This document shows positions 44,921 through 54,436 of a DNA stretch of 64,000 bases, in pieces. The stretch's first letter is position 1, and every line of letters begins with the position of its first letter. Made by a program: the position numbers and the translations under genes. Source of the stretch: Staphylococcus roterodami. Its GTDB lineage: Bacteria; Bacillota; Bacilli; Staphylococcales; Staphylococcaceae. The notes beneath the pieces were generated by a model. The model ran no database searches. It saw only the letters and a program-made list of their open reading frames with translations, and was not told the origin of the DNA. The stretch lies in assembly GCA_022493055.1 (NCBI GenBank), contig CP092781.1:1984001-2048000 (forward strand), read 5' to 3'.

Positions 44921-46636
44921 CTAAGCTTCTTTAGTTAAATTATATAAATTTTGATCAGTTCCAATTTCAATGTCTAAGTTTCGTACTTTATCGTTAACAA
45001 TAGTTATCGATTTACCTTGGAACATTGGTAATCCAGGTAACTCATCATTCATATATTTTTGCCATTTAACATAAATATCTTTACGTTTCTTTTCATCAAT
45101 TCCAACTTTATCAAAGTCTAATGCATCATCTAAATATTGATCTGATTTTGGTAAAACTGTTCTCATTTCATTTTGAGGTCTATCAGTGTGATATAAATCT
45201 GATGGATCTGGATCTGTACCACCTGCCCATGATCTGAAGTACACTTCCATATCTTTAGATGCATTTGCTAAGTCTTCATTATATTTACCGAATTCTACTA
45301 ACTTCACATTTGTTTTCAAGCCAACTTTTTCCCAGAAATCTTTAATCGCAGCAGTTCTTGGTTCAAAAGTAGGATTTGAACCTGAATAATGTTTAAAGTT
45401 AATCTCAAATTTATTACCTTTAGGATCTTCTCTAAATCCGTCACCATCTCTATCTTTATAACCTAACTTATCTAAGATTTTTTTAGCTTTTTCAGGATCA
45501 TATTTGTAATCATTTAGTTCCTTAGGATCGGCTGCTATCCAATGCATAGATGGTACAAAACTATTTATTTCACTAGCGTAACCATTGAAAAACGCTTTAA
45601 TCCATTTTTCTCTATCAATTGCATAAAGCATTGCTTTGCGTAATTCTTTGTCTTCATATTTAGGTCTCACTTTACCAGTTTTATTAGATTTTTTATCGTA
45701 ATCATGAGACACGAATCCTATTAAACCATAGTCTAAGCTTGGCGCAGATAATACTTTAAGACCAGCATTAGATGACTTAGCATCTTTTGCCATTGCACCG
45801 GTAGCATCATTCGCAACATCAATATCTCCTTTTTCCATTGCCTTAATAATTTGAGCTTGATCAATAACTTTTAAATTGATTTTGTCTAAAGCCGGTTTAC
45901 CTTGCCAATAGTCATCAAATTTAACGAGTTGAATAGCCTCACCTGGAACGATTTTCTTAACTTTATAAGGTCCAATACCAATAGGATATTTTCGGATTTT
46001 ATCTGATTTTGCTAAATCTTTAATCGGCACATCTGATAAATATTTCTTGCTTAATAAAGGACCAGTAACAAATCCAGTTAAGTAATTTTCTTGTTTTTTA
46101 TCAAATGTAACTTGCATAGTGTAGTCATCTATCTTCTTCAATCCACTAATATGATCAGTTTTTCCTTCATGATAATCTTTGGCACCTTGAATATTTTCTA
46201 CACTTGGATAATACGCTCCTTCATAATCCTTGTTAGCTAAAACTTCAATTGAATAAATCCAATCATCAATTTTTAATTCATTACCATCATGCCATTTAAT
46301 ACCTTTTTTAATTTTAAATTCTATTTTCTTAGCTGGATCGATGTCTTTCCATGACGCAATATAAGCTTTAGGACGTATTTTTTTATCAATTGCTAATAAA
46401 TTTTCGTTAAAATATCCTTCAACAACAGCATCCGCATGCGTACTATTTAATAATGAAGAATAAACACCGCTTGGTGGTGCAGTTAAAGCAACATTAAGCG
46501 TTCCACCTTTATGTTTTGATGTTTCTGTTTTAGTAGCATCTTTTACTCCTTCGTCTTTATTATTGCTTTTTCCGCAAGCACTCAACACTAAAACGACAAT
46601 AAGAAGTATTGAAATATATTTAATTAGCTTCCCCAT
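44921..46636 (-). CDS. opp4A: Oligopeptide-binding lipoprotein Opp4A
   Basis: 571 residues. Signal peptide with lipobox LSAC near residue 21, then the SBP_bac_5 fold: early strand GGTLNVALTAPPSGVYSSLLN, FKIKKGIKWHDGNELKIDDWIYSIEVLAN, and a calcium-like loop YKDRDGDGFREDPKGNKFEIN. It captures peptide-type ligands outside the cell for Opp4BCDF. Diverged from the Opp3A protein encoded next to it. First gene of opp4; AGGAGG precedes the ATG. Confidence 0.9.
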   Translation of the reverse strand: MGKLIKYISILLIVVLVLSACGKSNNKDEGVKDATKTETSKHKGGTLNVALTAPPSGVYSSLLNSTHADAVVEGYFNENLLAIDKKIRPKAYIASWKDIDPAKKIEFKIKKGIKWHDGNELKIDDWIYSIEVLANKDYEGAYYPSVENIQGAKDYHEGKTDHISGLKKIDDYTMQVTFDKKQENYLTGFVTGPLLSKKYLSDVPIKDLAKSDKIRKYPIGIGPYKVKKIVPGEAIQLVKFDDYWQGKPALDKINLKVIDQAQIIKAMEKGDIDVANDATGAMAKDAKSSNAGLKVLSAPSLDYGLIGFVSHDYDKKSNKTGKVRPKYEDKELRKAMLYAIDREKWIKAFFNGYASEINSFVPSMHWIAADPKELNDYKYDPEKAKKILDKLGYKDRDGDGFREDPKGNKFEINFKHYSGSNPTFEPRTAAIKDFWEKVGLKTNVKLVEFGKYNEDLANASKDMEVYFRSWAGGTDPDPSDLYHTDRPQNEMRTVLPKSDQYLDDALDFDKVGIDEKKRKDIYVKWQKYMNDELPGLPMFQGKSITIVNDKVRNLDIEIGTDQNLYNLTKEA

Positions 46637-46803
46637 TTATATGCCTCCTACTTTCAATTTAATATTTTCTTTTTAGTTTACTCATAGAAAAAATAATTAC
46701 AAGTTTATTTTTAGAATATTCAGTCATTTATGCATTTAGTCAATTCCAGTAATTTAAAAAACGACTTATTTTTATTTTTAATCCCAAAGTTTTTATCCAA
46801 CAC

Positions 46804-46829
46804 AAAAAAGCTGGAGAAAGTTCTCCAGC
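46804..46829 (-). terminator. opp3A terminator
   Basis: GCTGGAGAAC-type stem: GCTGGAGAA and TTCTCCAGC (46810-46829) followed on the minus strand by six T. It insulates opp3 from opp4. Confidence 0.88.
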
Positions 46830-46846
46830 CTTATTTACAAAGCGTA

Positions 46847-48502
46847 TTAATTTTTCTTTTTACCGGTTTCTTTATCAATTGATTTATCTATATACACATT
46901 TTTAAGTGAACTATTCGGTCCAAATTTATGATAAATTAGTCCTTTAACTTGGGGATTGGTTAAATGTGCGGTACCTTTTTGATAAATCGGTGCAACTGGT
47001 GCATCATTTAGGAATATCTCCTCTGCTTTTTTTAAGCTTTCATATCGTTCTGTCGGTTGAAGCGCCAATTCGTTTCTTGCATCTTTTAGTAGTTGATCAT
47101 ACTCTTTATTACTCCAGTCCGTATTATTTTGTGCATTGCCTGTAGTCATTGTTTCTAAATAAGCTATAGGATCTGGATAATCTGCTGACCATCCACTTAG
47201 TGATGCTTGATAATTACCACTTAACTCTAATGAAACTCTTTGCTTAAATGGCAATTGCTTAATCTTCAAAGTAACACCTGGTAAATTTTTCTCAACTTGC
47301 GATTTAATATATTCTGCAGATATTTTTGCATCTGGTGTATCTTCTGTGTTCATAGAAAATGTCACTTCATTTTTACCTAATTCTTTTTTAGCTTTTTCCC
47401 AATGTGCTCTTGCTTCTTTAGGATTGTATTTTAACGGTGAATTCATTGTACTCGCATAATCTTTACCATTCGGTGCTTTAGCAATGCCTTTTGCTGTTAA
47501 TGTATCTGATGGTATTGATCCATTGTTTTTTACTGAATCAACATAACCTTTTTTATCAATTGCTTGTGCGATTGCAAGTCTTAATTCTTTATTTTTAAAC
47601 TCAGGATATTCTTTCTCATTCATTTTCACAAAAAATGTCCCAGTTGTTAACACAAAGTTTAATCCTTTGTTGTCTTTATACTTATTCACTTGATCTGCGG
47701 TAATGAGCGCATCATCTACTGATTCAGTATCATACAATGAAGCACCTGCCTGTAAATCTTTGATAACCTTATAATTCACTTTATCTAACTTTACATTCTT
47801 TTTATCCCAATAATACTGATTTTTAGATAATAATATTTTATCTTCTTGTTTCCAATCGTCAACTTTAAACGGACCATTGTATACCGCTCTATCTGCTGCA
47901 GTACCATAATTTTCACCATATTTTTTGGCAACTTTTTCATTTTGAGGTGCAAATGTATTGAGTGCTAATAATTGATTAATATACGGAACCGGCTTTTCTA
48001 ATTCAATTTGTAATGTTTCATCATCTAATGCTTTGATACCTAATTGTTCTACAGGTTTCTTACCAGCATTTATATCACTAGCATTTTTAATGTCACCCAT
48101 AATGTATGCAAATTCAGAACCTGTTTTAGGGTTAACTGTTTTTCTCCAAGCATAAACAAAGTCTTGCGCAGTAACTTTGTCACCATTACTCCATTTAGCA
48201 TCGCCTCTTAATTTAACTTTTAACGTTTTACCGTCTTTACTTTTTTCCGGAAAAGCTTTCGCTACACCTAACACAGGTTTGTCATCTTTACCTAACGTGT
48301 ATAATCCCTCAAAAGTTTGTGCTGTCACTTCAAAAGACATTTCTTCCGTTATTAACGATGTATCAAGTGATGTTAAATCTTGTGGTAAAATTTTTCTGAA
48401 TACTTGACCTTTATCCGAATAAATTCCACCATCATTAGCACAACCACTTAATGCAAATGTAGCAATCAAAATTAAAATAAGTGTTCTAAATTTTCTCGTC
48501 AT
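46847..48502 (-). CDS. opp3A: Oligopeptide-binding lipoprotein Opp3A
   Basis: 551 residues. Lipobox LSGC near residue 20, then SBP_bac_5 domains: FRKILPQDLTSLDTSLITEEMSFEV, LRGDAKWSNGDKVTAQDFVYAWRKTV (the OppA signature), and GWSADYPDPIAYLETM. The binding protein of the Opp3 system, which imports 3-8 residue peptides as nitrogen source in S. aureus. Last gene of opp3 in order B-C-D-F-A, 18 bases after opp3F, followed by a strong terminator. Confidence 0.93.
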   Translation of the reverse strand: MTRKFRTLILILIATFALSGCANDGGIYSDKGQVFRKILPQDLTSLDTSLITEEMSFEVTAQTFEGLYTLGKDDKPVLGVAKAFPEKSKDGKTLKVKLRGDAKWSNGDKVTAQDFVYAWRKTVNPKTGSEFAYIMGDIKNASDINAGKKPVEQLGIKALDDETLQIELEKPVPYINQLLALNTFAPQNEKVAKKYGENYGTAADRAVYNGPFKVDDWKQEDKILLSKNQYYWDKKNVKLDKVNYKVIKDLQAGASLYDTESVDDALITADQVNKYKDNKGLNFVLTTGTFFVKMNEKEYPEFKNKELRLAIAQAIDKKGYVDSVKNNGSIPSDTLTAKGIAKAPNGKDYASTMNSPLKYNPKEARAHWEKAKKELGKNEVTFSMNTEDTPDAKISAEYIKSQVEKNLPGVTLKIKQLPFKQRVSLELSGNYQASLSGWSADYPDPIAYLETMTTGNAQNNTDWSNKEYDQLLKDARNELALQPTERYESLKKAEEIFLNDAPVAPIYQKGTAHLTNPQVKGLIYHKFGPNSSLKNVYIDKSIDKETGKKKN

Positions 48503-48520
48503 TGCATTTCCCCCTTTCCC

Positions 48521-49462
48521 TTAATTTTGTGTCACCAATTTATTTTCTCGGAGTTGTGCCGCTTCTTCTTCAGTACTAAAGACTAAGTGATTCGGTCTTA
48601 TTTCATGTAATCGTCTTAAATGATTGTTTTCCTCATCATCAATGTAACTAAATCGTTTACGACTGCGTTCTGATTCAGGATCAGGTTGAGGAATGGCTGA
48701 TAATAATGACTTGGTATAATCGTGTAATGGATTTTGATAAATTTCTTCAGCCGGTCCAATTTCAACTATTTTCCCAAAATGCATTACTGCAATACGATCT
48801 GAAATATACTTCACCATTGATAGATCATGAGCTATAAATAGGAACGTGATACCTCTTTCACGTTGTAATTTTAATAACAAATTAACTACTTGAGCTTGAA
48901 TTGAAACATCCAATGCTGATATTGGTTCGTCCGCGATAATAAATTCTGGTTCCACCGCTAAGGCACGGGCAATTCCAATACGTTGTCTTTGTCCACCTGA
49001 AAATTCATGTGGATAACGATTAGCATGCTCTTTACTTAGCCCAACCGTTTCTAGTAAATCATAGACGCGTTTTTTTCGGTCACGTTTATCACTTGCCAGA
49101 TGATGTATATCAATACCTTCAGCAACAATATCCATCACTTTTAATCTAGGATTTAGTGATGCATATGGATCTTGGAAAATCATTTGGATTTTTTTATTAA
49201 ATTTAAGTAAGTCTTTACGTTTCTTAATCTTTTGTATATCAATACCCTCATACAAAATTTCTCCACTTGTAATATCATTAAGCTTAATAATTGATTTACC
49301 TGTCGTAGATTTACCACAGCCAGATTCACCAACTAAACCTAATGTTTCCCCTTTGTATATATCAAACGAAATGTTATCAATCGCTCTTACTTCATTTTTC
49401 TTTCCTGCATTAAAATATTGCTTTAAATTTTTAATCGATAGTAATATTTCATCAGTTTTCAT
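48521..49462 (-). CDS. opp3F: Oligopeptide ABC transporter ATPase Opp3F
   Basis: 313 residues. Walker A GESGCGKSTTGK, signature FSGGQRQRIGIARAL, Walker B FIIADEPISALD. It lacks the C-terminal cysteine cluster seen in Opp4F and ends in a tail that includes HEIRPNHLVFSTEEEA. Overlaps opp3D by 11 bases. ATP hydrolysis subunit of the Opp3 importer. Confidence 0.92.
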   Translation of the reverse strand: MKTDEILLSIKNLKQYFNAGKKNEVRAIDNISFDIYKGETLGLVGESGCGKSTTGKSIIKLNDITSGEILYEGIDIQKIKKRKDLLKFNKKIQMIFQDPYASLNPRLKVMDIVAEGIDIHHLASDKRDRKKRVYDLLETVGLSKEHANRYPHEFSGGQRQRIGIARALAVEPEFIIADEPISALDVSIQAQVVNLLLKLQRERGITFLFIAHDLSMVKYISDRIAVMHFGKIVEIGPAEEIYQNPLHDYTKSLLSAIPQPDPESERSRKRFSYIDDEENNHLRRLHEIRPNHLVFSTEEEAAQLRENKLVTQN

Positions 49463-50534
49463 TGAACGACACCCTTTCTACCATGAGTGGTTTTTCATAA
49501 TTATTAGGCATCGGTTTCAAGCGTTGTTTTACCAATTCAGGTAATTCTACTTTTGGTGCACGTGCATCTAATAACCAAGATTTCACAAAATGTGTAGGTG
49601 AAACTTTAAACCAAGGTGGTTCTACTTTAAAATCAATATCTAATGCATATTGACTACGTCTAGCAAATGCATCACCTTGAGGTGGATGTAATAAATCAGG
49701 TGGCGAACCCGGAATTGCTAATAATGGTGTGTCATTTGTTGTTGATAAATCAGGCATTGATGATAAGAGTCCCCAAGTATATGGATGTTTGGGGTCATAA
49801 AATATCTCATTAACATCTCCTGTTTCAACCATTTGACCGCCATACATAACTGCAACTCTATCAGCGATATTCGCAACAACCCCTAAATCATGCGTAATAA
49901 AGATAATCGCTGTATCAATTTTTTGTTGCAGCTCTTTCATTAAATCTAAAATTTGTGCCTGCATCGTAACATCAAGTGCTGTAGTAGGTTCATCAGCAAT
50001 AAGTACTTTCGGTTCACATGCTAAAGCTGTAGCAATAACAATTCTTTGTCTTTGCCCACCTGAAAACTGATGAGGATATGCTTTAAATCGTTTTTCAGCA
50101 TTTGGTAAACCTACAAGATTTAAAATTTCTAATGCGCGCTTTTTTGCTTCTGATTTACTATAATTTTTATGCTTCATGAGTGGTTCCATGACTTGCTTAC
50201 CAATTTGCATTGTTGGGTTTAAAGATGTCATTGGATCTTGAAAAATCATAGAAATATCTTTTCCACGTAATTTAATTAAGTCATTTTCAGGTTTTTTCGC
50301 TAAGTCTTCCCCTAAAAATAAAATTTCTCCCTTTTTAATTCTTCCAGTATCCCCTTGGAATAGTTTAGTAATTGCTTTTGTTGTCACTGATTTTCCGGAA
50401 CCGGATTCACCAACAATAGCTAATGTTTCCCCTTTGTTTAAATAAAAATCTACGCCTCTTACTGCCTGTACTTCCCCTGCTGTAATATCAAAGGAAACAT
50501 GCAAATCATTTACTTCTAATATTCTTTCAACCAT
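49452..50534 (-). CDS. opp3D: Oligopeptide ABC transporter ATPase Opp3D
   Basis: 360 residues. Walker A GESGSGKSVTTK, Q-loop MIFQDPMTSLNP, signature FSGGQRQRIVIATAL, Walker B VLIADEPTTALD. The C-terminal extension PGSPPDLLHPPQGDAFARRSQYALDID is the OppD-type tail, although the usual cysteines are absent, as in Opp3F. Follows opp3C by 15 bases with GGAGG before the ATG. Confidence 0.93.
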   Translation of the reverse strand: MVERILEVNDLHVSFDITAGEVQAVRGVDFYLNKGETLAIVGESGSGKSVTTKAITKLFQGDTGRIKKGEILFLGEDLAKKPENDLIKLRGKDISMIFQDPMTSLNPTMQIGKQVMEPLMKHKNYSKSEAKKRALEILNLVGLPNAEKRFKAYPHQFSGGQRQRIVIATALACEPKVLIADEPTTALDVTMQAQILDLMKELQQKIDTAIIFITHDLGVVANIADRVAVMYGGQMVETGDVNEIFYDPKHPYTWGLLSSMPDLSTTNDTPLLAIPGSPPDLLHPPQGDAFARRSQYALDIDFKVEPPWFKVSPTHFVKSWLLDARAPKVELPELVKQRLKPMPNNYEKPLMVERVSFNEN

Positions 50535-50549
50535 ATGCTATGCCTCCTT

Positions 50550-51620
50550 TTATTTACGCATTTTCGGATCAAATGCATCTCGTAGTCCATCACTAAATAA
50601 GTAAAAGAATAAAATTAATAAGCTTAAAACCATTGCTGGTATGAATAATTCATGTGGATAAATTAATAACATTGCACGTCCGTCATTGACTAATGAACCA
50701 AGTGATGTTTGAGGTGCTGGAACACCTATACCAATGAAACTTAAAAAAGCTTCGAAGAAAATAGCACTTGGTACAGTAAACATCGAAGTAACGACAATAG
50801 CCCCTAACGTATTTGGTAAAATATGTTTGAAAATTAATTTGAATTTAGAAGCACCTAATGTTTTTGAAGCCATGACAAATTCTTGGCTTTTTAATTTTAA
50901 AAATTCACCACGTACTACCCTACTCATACCTAGCCAACCTGTAATTGACATAGCTAATATGATTGTCCAAATGGATGGTTCAAAAATTAATACGAATAAA
51001 ATAACTACGATTAAATTCGGAATCGAAGCTACTACTTCAAGTATACGTTGCATGATAGTGTCTACACGTCCACCAAAGAATCCTGAAATCGCTCCATATA
51101 CGACACCAATAAAGATATCTAATAATGCTGCAATAACACCGATAAATAATGAAATTTGAGTACCTTTCCATGTTCTCGTCCATAAATCTCGACCTAATTG
51201 ATCAGTACCAAACCAATAATTTTCTTTTACATTGTGAGCTTTATAAGCGTCTTTACCATCTGTATCTTTGCCATCAAATGGTAAAAATGGAACTTTATCT
51301 AACACTGGAATTTTCGCAGGTAAGTTTCTATGTTGCACATTTTGTTCGGCATAATCATGTTTATTTATAACGGGACCTAGAAATGCAAATATGACGATGA
51401 TAATTAAACCTATCATACCTACTACAGCTAATTTGTTACGTTTTAACTGTGCCCATGCATCTTGCCAAAAGTTTTTACTTTCGCGTTGCATTTCTGGTTC
51501 ACTATTTAAATCTAAATCTCTAATAATAAAATCAGATGATGCGATAGCGTCAGAGGTATGCGTCATAGCTGCATTAGAATGATCGTCGTTAATCGACAAA
51601 TTGTTTTTATTTTCAGCCAT
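50550..51620 (-). CDS. opp3C: Oligopeptide ABC transporter permease Opp3C
   Basis: 356 residues: a long polar N-terminus of about 65 residues, six transmembrane helices, an OppC extracellular insert with WFGTDQLGRDLWTRTWKG, and the EAA loop FVMASKTLGASKFKLIFKHILPN. Its ATG shares one base with the opp3B stop, so translation is coupled. Forms the channel with Opp3B. Confidence 0.93.
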   Translation of the reverse strand: MAENKNNLSINDDHSNAAMTHTSDAIASSDFIIRDLDLNSEPEMQRESKNFWQDAWAQLKRNKLAVVGMIGLIIIVIFAFLGPVINKHDYAEQNVQHRNLPAKIPVLDKVPFLPFDGKDTDGKDAYKAHNVKENYWFGTDQLGRDLWTRTWKGTQISLFIGVIAALLDIFIGVVYGAISGFFGGRVDTIMQRILEVVASIPNLIVVILFVLIFEPSIWTIILAMSITGWLGMSRVVRGEFLKLKSQEFVMASKTLGASKFKLIFKHILPNTLGAIVVTSMFTVPSAIFFEAFLSFIGIGVPAPQTSLGSLVNDGRAMLLIYPHELFIPAMVLSLLILFFYLFSDGLRDAFDPKMRK

Positions 51621-52546
51621 TATTTTTTACCTCCTTGAACACGAATTCTCGGATCAATTATTCCATATAAAATATCAACAACAAATATCGATACGATAAA
51701 CAATGTACTGAACAATAATGTTATTGCCATGATCACCGAGAAATCGTTAGTTGTAATCGAACGTACAAATTGATCCCCTAAACCAGGAACACCGAAAATA
51801 TTTTCAATTGTTAATGTTCCCGTTAATATACTTGCTAACATTGGAACAATGATTGTAATAATTGGTATTAGAGCATTTCTAAGTGCGTGTCCAAAAAGCA
51901 CGCGTAAAGTTGAGTTGCCTTTCGCTCTTGCTAGTAAAATATAGTCTGAACTTAATACCTCTATCATCTCTGCTCTTATGTATCTGGCGACTGTTGCTAA
52001 AACGGTTGCAGATAATGCTAGTGAAGGTAGAATAGCAGTTGAAAATCCTTCCCATCCAGCTACTGGGAACCATCTCAATTTAACAGCAAATACATATTGT
52101 AAAAGAACTGCAAGTACAAAAGATGGTACTGATACTGCGATTACTGAAATTACTGTAGTTGTATAGTCTACCCACGTGTTTTGCTTGGTAGCTGCTGCAA
52201 CTCCTAAAATAAGACCTAGTAACACACCAATCACCATTGCTGTTAATCCCATTTCGAATGAAGGTAATAATCTTGGTTTAATTAAATCCCAAACAGGTTG
52301 ATTATGATATTGGAATGAATTTCCAAAGTCTCCAGTAACAACATTTTTTAAATAATGTAAATACTGTGTAGCAACAGGATCATTTAACCCATATTTTTCA
52401 TTTAAAATTTCTTTTTGTTCAGCATTTAACTTTGCATCATTAAACGGAGAACCTGGCATTAATTTCATTAAGAAAAACGTAATTGTGATAATGATAAATA
52501 AAGAAATAAGCATATAAATAAATCGCTTAAAAATATATTTCCCCAT
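51620..52546 (-). CDS. opp3B: Oligopeptide ABC transporter permease Opp3B
   Basis: 308 residues, OppB class with six transmembrane helices. The first loop contains PGSPFNDAKLNAEQKEILNEKYGLNDP; the EAA motif is in LLARAKGNSTLRVLFGHALRNALIP. First gene of the opp3 operon; GAGGGG lies before the ATG. Expression probably follows nitrogen status through the CodY-like box at 52600-52614. Confidence 0.93.
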   Translation of the reverse strand: MGKYIFKRFIYMLISLFIIITITFFLMKLMPGSPFNDAKLNAEQKEILNEKYGLNDPVATQYLHYLKNVVTGDFGNSFQYHNQPVWDLIKPRLLPSFEMGLTAMVIGVLLGLILGVAAATKQNTWVDYTTTVISVIAVSVPSFVLAVLLQYVFAVKLRWFPVAGWEGFSTAILPSLALSATVLATVARYIRAEMIEVLSSDYILLARAKGNSTLRVLFGHALRNALIPIITIIVPMLASILTGTLTIENIFGVPGLGDQFVRSITTNDFSVIMAITLLFSTLFIVSIFVVDILYGIIDPRIRVQGGKK

Positions 52547-52599
52547 CTAGTCCCCTCCTCTAACAAATTTTCCGATTTCTAAATTTCCATTCCCTTCAA

Positions 52600-52652
52600 A
52601 ATTTTCTGAAATCTTAATTAATATTATATATACAATATTTACTATATATCAA
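52600..52652 (-). promoter_or_regulatory. opp3 promoter with CodY box
   Basis: Minus strand: TTGATA (52647-52652), 18 bases, TATAAT (52623-52628). Just downstream of the predicted start point, AATTTTCTGAAATCT (52600-52614, plus-strand reading) matches the CodY consensus at 13 of 15 positions. A box there would block transcription when branched-chain amino acids and GTP are high; opp3 is a known CodY-type target. Confidence 0.75.
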
Positions 52653-52790
52653 TATTTTTTTGCTTTAAACTAATGAAGAATGATTGATTTTAGTATTTCA
52701 ATAAAGTTGAATACATTAATTAATTATTCCGCATCGCAGTATTTTAATGTAAACTATGTATAAGTAATTTATAAAGGTTGGAGTGCTGAA

Positions 52791-53162
52791 ATGATGAAGA
52801 AATGGTTTATAATGGCAATCTTTACCCCGCTACTATCAATATTAATTTGGCTTTTTAATAATCATACTGTCATCACATATTTAAATATTTTATTTTATGT
52901 ATCATTAATTATTTTTATCTGTAGCTTTGTGATTTTGCTTGCTCAAGAAGGTATTTTTGATGCTACAAGTTATGGATTTAGAAGATTAAAGTATCAAATG
53001 TCATCCGCTAAAAAGAAAAAGTCTATATCAGATGATCCATTTTTCAACCCAAAAGAGGTAAAAAAAGAACAATATTTTGTTTCCACATGGATAATACCAA
53101 TTTTAATCCTTAATATTTTTTATTTTATTTTGACCATTGTGTTTTCATTGAGTTTAAAATAA
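52791..53162 (+). CDS. DUF3899 membrane protein
   Basis: 123 residues with three transmembrane helices (about 6-22, 28-50, 98-120) and a cytoplasmic loop of basic and polar residues (SSAKKKKSISDDPFFNPKEVKKEQY). This layout and the DDPFFNPKEV motif fit the DUF3899 family of Bacillales. GGAG lies eight bases before the ATG. Divergent from opp3. A 37-base copy of its 3' end lies at 54350-54386, beyond the neighbouring reductase gene. Function unknown. Confidence 0.8.
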   Translation: MMKKWFIMAIFTPLLSILIWLFNNHTVITYLNILFYVSLIIFICSFVILLAQEGIFDATSYGFRRLKYQMSSAKKKKSISDDPFFNPKEVKKEQYFVSTWIIPILILNIFYFILTIVFSLSLK

Positions 53163-53163
53163 A
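53127..53163 (+). repeat. 37-bp duplicated 3' end of DUF3899 gene, copy 1
   Basis: Matches 54350-54386 at 33 of 37 positions in direct orientation. This copy contains the real stop codon of the DUF3899 gene. Confidence 0.75.
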
Positions 53164-53251
53164 AACTCTTTATTTTAAGTGATATTTTACTTTTCATTTT
53201 CTGCACATTCGATAAATATCAATTCCAATACAAAATCATAGCCAAAATAAT

Positions 53252-53288
53252 AAGGAACACTTCATATTTTAAAATTGAGTGTTCCTTA
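53252..53288. terminator. Bidirectional terminator between DUF3899 and reductase genes
   Basis: AAGGAACACT pairs with AGTGTTCCTT across an AT-rich loop. Confidence 0.8.
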
Positions 53289-53343
53289 CTTTTATAAATG
53301 GACAATGTATTTTCTAATAATTGTAGTCAGCGTTAACTTCACA

Positions 53344-54198
53344 TTATTTATTAGCTTGATTTTTTAAAATTGAGACAATATCGTTAGTTTCTCTTCCTAA
53401 CAATTCTTCTAATAATGGAGATGTCTTATTGAAATCTCCATCACAACTAGCTTTAAATATATCTATAAATAATTGCTTAACTGGTTCGGGCAAGTTAGGA
53501 TCCATACTTTCACTAAATTCTTCATCAGTAATTATAACTCGTTTAATATCTTCATTAGTAAATTCTTTAGCAATTTCTTCCATTGTCAATGCCCTAGAAC
53601 TAGTTAATAAAGGATATTTTTCTTTAAAATCTAAATCTTGTAAGATTTTAACAGTACCTTCAGCCATGTCTTCATGTGTAGTCCAATTAACAGGCCCATC
53701 TTTTGGTAATCTTAACTCACCGTCTTTTAATCCTGATAAAAGAAAATGTTGTCCTGTTACAGAATAAAAACCATTACGTAATGAAATAAAATTCAGTCCA
53801 CTTTGTTCAAGTAGTTCCTCTGTACCATAATTTGCAATCATCGGATAAAATTTAGAATTAGGTGAACTACCTATTTGACTTGTATATAATAATCTTTTAA
53901 CGCCTACTTTTCTAGCAGCTTCTATAACATTTCTATGATCTTCAATCATTTCATTACCATTATCACCTTGACTGTTAGATGAAATCACTAAAATTTGATC
54001 AGCACCTTCAAAAGCATGTAGTAAACTTTTCGGATTTTTAAAGTCAGCTTCTCGAACTCTTATACCTTTATCAGATAAGTCTTGTGCTTTTGTAGCATTT
54101 CTAACACTAACTCCAATTTCACTTGCTGGGAATACTTTTAATGCTTCATCAACAACAAGTCTACCTAATGTACCCGTTGCACCTGTAATAATAATCAT
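53344..54198 (-). CDS. NmrA-like SDR oxidoreductase (YtfG/QorB type)
   Basis: 284 residues. An atypical short-chain dehydrogenase with the NAD(P)-binding motif ITGATGTLGRLVVDEAL at the N-terminus, then ADFKNPKSLLHAFEGADQILVIS and the active-site region LLYTSQIGSS, LRNGFYSVTGQHF. It resembles NAD(P)H:quinone reductases of the NmrA group, which act on small quinones or sense cofactor redox state. It stands alone and is flanked by two copies of the end of the adjacent DUF3899 gene, suggesting later insertion. Substrate unknown. Confidence 0.78.
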   Translation of the reverse strand: MIIITGATGTLGRLVVDEALKVFPASEIGVSVRNATKAQDLSDKGIRVREADFKNPKSLLHAFEGADQILVISSNSQGDNGNEMIEDHRNVIEAARKVGVKRLLYTSQIGSSPNSKFYPMIANYGTEELLEQSGLNFISLRNGFYSVTGQHFLLSGLKDGELRLPKDGPVNWTTHEDMAEGTVKILQDLDFKEKYPLLTSSRALTMEEIAKEFTNEDIKRVIITDEEFSESMDPNLPEPVKQLFIDIFKASCDGDFNKTSPLLEELLGRETNDIVSILKNQANK

Positions 54199-54349
54199 AT
54201 AATTTCCCCTTTAATAATCAATTTATAATTTGAAAACACTTAATAAATAAAGCAATTTCAATCATACTCCATTGCTGATAATTTGAAAATAAAAAAGTCT
54301 CATATTCCAACTAATATTTCTAGGTGTTTATTTGATGTTCTTCAAGACT

Positions 54350-54386
54350 ATTTTGACAATTGTATTTTTAATGAGTTTAAAATAAA
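54350..54386 (+). repeat. 37-bp duplicated 3' end of DUF3899 gene, copy 2
   Basis: Direct copy of 53127-53163 with four mismatches. It is not part of an intact gene; it retains the sequence corresponding to the last residues and stop. Confidence 0.7.
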
Positions 54387-54390
54387 TACA

Positions 54391-54430
54391 AAAAATCTTC
54401 AGTAACAAATCACCGTTACTGAAGATTTTT
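54391..54430. terminator. fabF terminator
   Basis: AAAAATCTTCAGTAAC and GTTACTGAAGATTTTT are a perfect 16-bp inverted repeat around eight bases, immediately 3' of fabF. Confidence 0.9.
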
Positions 54431-54436
54431 CTATAA

